From NCBI GenBank assembly GCA_038224615.1, contig JBBRFH010000133.1, positions 1 to 9,388 on the forward strand: DNA of 9,388 nt, written 5' to 3'. This DNA comes from JBBRFH01 sp038224615. GTDB lineage: Bacteria; Planctomycetota; Phycisphaerae; Tepidisphaerales; Tepidisphaeraceae. The notes below the pieces were generated by a model, which was not told where the DNA came from, did no database searches, and was given only the letters and a program-made list of their open reading frames with translations. This document shows, piece after piece, positions 6,691 through 9,388 of this stretch (positions are counted from its first letter, which is position 1; each line of letters starts with the position of its first letter). The position numbers were made by a program, and so were the translations under genes.

Positions 6691-7941
6691 TTACAGGCCG
6701 ACCGCTTTGCGGAGCTTGGCGGCCATGTCGGTCTTTTCCCAGGTGAAGGTTTCGACCTTGATCTGCTTGCCCGTCACCAGGCTGGTGTAGGTCTCCATCG
6801 CGGGCTTGCGGCCGAAGTGGCCGCCGGACGCGGTGAAGCTGTAGATGGGGCTGCGCAGCTTCAGGTAGTTGAGGATGCCGTTGGGCGTGAGGGGGAACAG
6901 CGCGATGATGGCGGCGTCGATTTTGTCCTCATCGACCTTGTGCGTGCCGTGGGTGTCGACGTGGACGCTGGTGGGCTTGGCGACGCCGATGGCGTAGCTG
7001 AGCTGCACTTCGCACTCATCGGCGAGGCCGGCGGCGACAACATTCTTGGCGATGTAGCGGGCCATGTAGGCGGCCGAGCGGTCGACCTTGCTCGGGTCTT
7101 TGCCGCTGAACGCGCCGCCACCGTGCCGGCCGCGGCCGCCGTAGGTGTCGACGATGATCTTGCGCCCGGTCAGCCCGGTATCCCCGTGCGGGCCGCCGAT
7201 CTCGAAGTTGCCCGTCGGGTTGACGTGGATGATCGTTTTCTTGTCGAACAACTTCTTCGGCAGCACCGGCTCGATGATGTGCTTGATCACCAATTGCTGC
7301 AGCTTCTTCTGCATCTTCGGATTGCTGTAGATCGCGGCGTGCTGCGTGCTGAGGACGACGGTGTCGATGCGGACGGCGTTACCGTTTTTGTCGTATTCGA
7401 CCGTCACCTGGCTCTTGGCGTCCGGGCGCAGGCCGGGGATAAGCTTGTTCTTGGCGCGAACCTCGGCGTGACGCTCGACGAGCTTGTGCGATAGATCAAT
7501 CGGCAGCGGCATGAGATCGGGCGTCTCTCTGCACGCGAAGCCGAACATCAGCCCTTGGTCACCGGCGCCTTGCTCTTCGGCTTTGGCGCGGGCGACGCCC
7601 ATCGAGATGTCCTTGCTCTGGCCGTGCAGCGTGCGGAGCACGGCGCAGGTGTCGGAGTCAAACTTCATGCCGATGTCGTTGGTGTAGCCGATCTTGCGGA
7701 TGGCTTCGCGGGCGGTCTCTTCGGCTTTGTCGAGGGCCTTGACGGCGTTGTCGTTGTGGACGGTGATCTCGCCGGCCAGCACCACCAGGCCGGTCGTCAC
7801 CAGCGTCTCGCACGCCACGCGGGCGTAGCTGTCCTCGGCCAGCAGGGAGTCGAGCACGGCGTCGCTGATCGCGTCGGCGACCTTGTCCGGATGCCCCATC
7901 GAGACGGATTCACTGGTGAAAAAGTAATTGCCTGCAGCCAC
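6691..7941 (-). CDS. metK: S-adenosylmethionine synthase
   Basis: Makes S-adenosylmethionine from methionine and ATP in the cytoplasm, releasing phosphate and pyrophosphate; usually a homotetramer. The 416 residues contain FTSESVSMGHPDK (8-20, with the active-site His17 in the family GHPDK motif), the MetK hexapeptide GAGDQG (125-130) continuing LMFGFA, FEIGGPHGDTGLTGRKIIVDTYGG (246-269), and the phosphate-binding GGGAFSGKDPSKVDRS (274-289). The C-terminal domain is complete, ending WEKTDMAAKLRKAVGL. It is somewhat longer than the 384 residues of the E. coli enzyme. The start is GTG at 7941-7939, fixed by a good ribosome site seven bases upstream. Product use is general: methylation, radical SAM enzymes and polyamines. 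It is monocistronic in this window, bounded by its own leader and a downstream hairpin. Confidence 0.98.
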   Translation of the reverse strand: MAAGNYFFTSESVSMGHPDKVADAISDAVLDSLLAEDSYARVACETLVTTGLVVLAGEITVHNDNAVKALDKAEETAREAIRKIGYTNDIGMKFDSDTCAVLRTLHGQSKDISMGVARAKAEEQGAGDQGLMFGFACRETPDLMPLPIDLSHKLVERHAEVRAKNKLIPGLRPDAKSQVTVEYDKNGNAVRIDTVVLSTQHAAIYSNPKMQKKLQQLVIKHIIEPVLPKKLFDKKTIIHVNPTGNFEIGGPHGDTGLTGRKIIVDTYGGRGRHGGGAFSGKDPSKVDRSAAYMARYIAKNVVAAGLADECEVQLSYAIGVAKPTSVHVDTHGTHKVDEDKIDAAIIALFPLTPNGILNYLKLRSPIYSFTASGGHFGRKPAMETYTSLVTGKQIKVETFTWEKTDMAAKLRKAVGL

Positions 7942-7948
7942 GCGGAAG

Positions 7949-7955
7949 CTCCTTT
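7949..7955 (-). promoter_or_regulatory. metK ribosome binding site
   Basis: Minus-strand AAAGGAG lies seven bases before the GTG start codon. It is the best Shine-Dalgarno match in the window and decides the non-ATG start. Confidence 0.8.
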
Positions 7956-7975
7956 GGAGATTTGGTTCTAACCCA

Positions 7976-7992
7976 CGATTTCCTTGAAATCG
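7976..7992 (-). promoter_or_regulatory. Perfect palindrome in the metK leader
   Basis: CGATTTC (7976-7982) is the exact reverse complement of GAAATCG (7986-7992), with a 3-base centre. It lies 34-51 bases upstream of the metK start codon. If the promoter candidate beside it is right, the palindrome sits at the very 5' end of the mRNA, as a stabilising stem-loop or as a DNA operator. Role inferred. Confidence 0.45.
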
Positions 7993-8000
7993 AGTCAGGA

Positions 8001-8029
8001 AATGTAGCTTTGCGAGGCGTATCGAGCAA
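8001..8029 (-). promoter_or_regulatory. Candidate promoter of metK
   Basis: On the minus strand TTGCTC (8029-8024) is followed after 17 bases by TACATT (8006-8001). They match the -35 and -10 consensus at 3 and 4 of 6 positions, with ideal spacing. The start point would be near 7994. Modest pattern match. Confidence 0.35.
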
Positions 8030-8205
8030 GTGAGGCGAATCCGCGCGGGGACCGCGTCCGCACAATATCTGTTCCGCTCACGCCGGAATATCCGCGATAA
8101 ACCGTCCCAGCGGCGTCGCTTGCGCCCTGTGCTCGGGTCTGCCCGTCAACTGAAAATCGGCGTGGGTCGCGTGCGGATTGGCGCATCGCTTACGATATCG
8201 CGTCG

Positions 8206-8697
8206 ATGAATCTGTCCGCCGACCAGTTGTCTGTCGTCGCGTGTGCAATCAACCAGGCACAGCAGCGGGCCTCGCTTCCGGCCCGCATCCGTGCGGTCTA
8301 TGACGAAGTTCAGCGCGCCGTTGACGCTCGCAAACCGCGCTGCGACGTATCGGGACGTTGCTGTCAGTTCGAGCAGTACGGCCATCTGTTGTTTGTCACG
8401 ACGATCGAACTCGCGGCCTTCGCACTCGAGCGTCGCGCCGCCGATGACCCGCACGTTATCGTCGGCGATGGTTGTCCGTACCAGGTCAACCGCCTGTGTA
8501 CGGTCCACGACACCCGCCCGTTCGGCTGCCGTATTTATTTTTGTGATCCAACTGCACAGGAGTGGCAGCAATCGCAGTACGAGCAATTCCACCTGCGAAT
8601 CCGGGCGTTGCACGACGAGCTGGCGATCCCGTATTTCTACGTCGAATGGCGGCAGGGGCTGGAAGCGATCGCGATTGCAGGCCGGGTGCAGAAATGA
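8206..8697 (+). CDS. YkgJ-family cysteine cluster protein
   Basis: Small (163 residues) probably cytoplasmic protein of the UPF0153/YkgJ family, predicted to bind iron or zinc through clustered cysteines; no reaction is known to me. The N-terminal 45 residues are helical and charged. Then come CDVSGRCCQF (Cys 46, 52, 53), DGCPYQVNRLCTVHDTRPFGCRIYFC (Cys 90, 98, 108, 113), and a helical tail. The second part, C-P-Y-x4-LC-x2-H-x2-RP-x-GCR, is the diagnostic block. The usual first motif CxxCGxCC appears here as CDVSGRCC, with Ser49 where the second Cys is expected. ATG 8206 has no visible ribosome site. TACGAT at 8191-8196 could be a -10 element that gives an almost leaderless message, but this is speculative. 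It lies divergent from metK and upstream of clpB, with no evident functional link to either. Confidence 0.87.
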   Translation: MNLSADQLSVVACAINQAQQRASLPARIRAVYDEVQRAVDARKPRCDVSGRCCQFEQYGHLLFVTTIELAAFALERRAADDPHVIVGDGCPYQVNRLCTVHDTRPFGCRIYFCDPTAQEWQQSQYEQFHLRIRALHDELAIPYFYVEWRQGLEAIAIAGRVQK

Positions 8698-8722
8698 CAG
8701 TCGCCTCACGCTTGTTGTCGAA

Positions 8723-8749
8723 TTGACATCGATTCCCGTGCGATATTGC
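8723..8749 (+). promoter_or_regulatory. Weak promoter candidate upstream of clpB
   Basis: A perfect TTGACA stands at 8723-8728. The best -10-like hexamer, TATTGC at 8744-8749, is only 15 bases further and weak. There is no inverted repeat of the CIRCE type and no good heat-shock sigma32 pair, so how clpB is induced cannot be read from this sequence. Confidence 0.25.
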
Positions 8750-8798
8750 CGCGGCCACGCGACTTTCCTTCTGGTACGGCCTTTGATCCTTCCAGACC

Positions 8799-8803
8799 AG
8801 AGG
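8799..8803 (+). promoter_or_regulatory. clpB ribosome binding site
   Basis: AGAGG lies eight bases ahead of ATG 8812 and supports that start. Confidence 0.55.
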
Positions 8804-8811
8804 TTCTCCCC

Positions 8812-9388
8812 ATGCGCATTGAAAAGTTCACCACCAAGGCCCAGGAAGCGCTGACCGGCGCTCAGGATCTCGCCCGGCAGAAGGAAAATCCCGAGATCAC
8901 GCCGCTGCATTTGCTGCGGGCGCTCGTCGATCGCGAGCAGACGACCATCCACGCGCTGCTGGACAAGCTCGGCATCAGCGAGGCCGATCTGGCGGCGCAA
9001 CTCGACCAGCAGCTTGCGAAACTGCCCAACAGCGCCGGCACGCAGATCGGCGCCTCCCGCGCGATGCTGGACGTGCTCGACGCCGCGCAGAAGCAGGCCG
9101 ACCGGCTCAAGGACGAGTACGTCAGTACCGAGCACATCCTCATCGCGCTCGCCGAACGGAATCATGTGCCGGGCGTGTCGGCCGACAAGATCATGGAAGT
9201 GCTCAAGGACGTGCGCGGCAACCAGCGCGTCACCGACCAGAACCCCGAGGACAAGTACCAGGCCCTCGAAAAATACGGCAAGGATCTCGTCGCGCTCGCC
9301 AAGCTCGGCCGGCTCGATCCGGTGATCGGGCGCGACGAGGAAATCCGCCGAACCATGCAGGTGCTGAGTCGCCGCACAAAGAACAACC
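8812..9388 (+). CDS. clpB: ATP-dependent chaperone ClpB (disaggregase), 3' end outside window
   Basis: Hexameric AAA+ disaggregase that, with DnaK, rescues aggregated proteins after heat stress in the cytoplasm. The first 192 codons are present. The start MRIEKFTTKAQEAL is typical of ClpB. The two Clp N-terminal repeats follow: one at about 5-70 (ITPLHLLRALVD at 29-40), the other at about 80-145 (YVSTEHILIALAE at 103-115). The linker into the first ATPase domain reads LEKYGKDLVALAKLGRLDPVIGRDEEIRRTMQVLSRRTKNN, cut just before the expected Walker A motif. The spacing and the wording 'EEIRRTMQVLSRRTKNN' distinguish ClpB from ClpA and ClpC. The middle coiled-coil domain, which would settle this completely, lies beyond the window. 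The gene is intact as far as it can be seen and is preceded by a 114-base spacer after the YkgJ-type gene. Confidence 0.96.
   Translation, partial: MRIEKFTTKAQEALTGAQDLARQKENPEITPLHLLRALVDREQTTIHALLDKLGISEADLAAQLDQQLAKLPNSAGTQIGASRAMLDVLDAAQKQADRLKDEYVSTEHILIALAERNHVPGVSADKIMEVLKDVRGNQRVTDQNPEDKYQALEKYGKDLVALAKLGRLDPVIGRDEEIRRTMQVLSRRTKNN

Noticed and set aside
6601..7494. 297-residue plus-strand frame over metK
   Set aside because: It is the antisense shadow of an unmistakable MetK; the repetitive Val/Asp/Gly/Ala text reflects complementary codon bias.
7942..8100. Known SAM riboswitch ahead of metK
   Set aside because: I could not place the conserved core or multi-stem layout of the known SAM riboswitch classes; only short palindromic pairings are visible.
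8698..8811. CIRCE element or sigma32 promoter ahead of clpB
   Set aside because: No TTAGCACTC/GAGTGCTAA inverted repeat, and the CTTGTTG-like and CCCGTG-like pieces are spaced wrongly for a heat-shock promoter.
8146..9165. 339-residue minus-strand frame over the YkgJ-type gene and clpB
   Set aside because: It crosses two well-supported plus-strand genes and shows no domain of its own.
1..9388. CRISPR arrays, insertion sequences, phage or toxin-antitoxin modules
   Set aside because: No regularly spaced repeats, transposase or integrase motifs, or small paired toxin-like genes were found on either strand.

Overview
GC-rich bacterial chromosome segment with third positions strongly biased to G/C. 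The gene content suggests a planctomycete-like bacterium, possibly of the Phycisphaerae line. The signs are an anaerobic sulfatase-maturase-type radical SAM gene with a SEC-C tail, paired FtsX-type permeases with an HlyD adaptor, an intergenic 'CGCAGAT' hairpin repeat, and the general protein character. This placement is inference; no rRNA or other decisive marker is present.

Layout. 1-603 (+) is the 3' part of an SRAP-family (YedK/HMCES-like) DNA-repair gene. 604-711 holds overlapping inverted repeats. 712-1685 (+) is a broken radical SAM/SPASM maturase: its front reads in one frame and its SEC-C-bearing tail in another, with about 120 codons that carry nearly all of the SPASM cysteines missing between them. 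1686-1882 is a non-coding stretch with an AT-rich patch and a plausible promoter. 1883-6426 (+) is a four-gene export cluster: two FtsX/MacB-type permeases, an HlyD-type adaptor and a LolD/MacB-type ATPase. A long imperfect hairpin followed by a T-run lies between the second permease and the adaptor. On the minus strand are a tRNA-Thr(CGU) at 6470-6540, a strong hairpin at 6631-6660 and metK at 6691-7941. Reading right again are a YkgJ-type cysteine-cluster protein (8206-8697) and the first 192 codons of clpB (8812 to the window end).

How they work together. The four export genes should form one tripartite-type ABC exporter: the ATPase drives a permease heterodimer, and the adaptor spans the periplasm. 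No outer-membrane factor or substrate gene is visible, so the cargo is unknown. The other genes are unlinked housekeeping or stress functions: SAM synthesis, tRNA, disaggregase and abasic-site repair. I found no convincing new multi-gene system. The items most worth checking are the internal deletion in the radical SAM gene, the hairpin repeat inside the exporter cluster, the palindromic metK leader and the Cys-to-Ser variant of the YkgJ motif.
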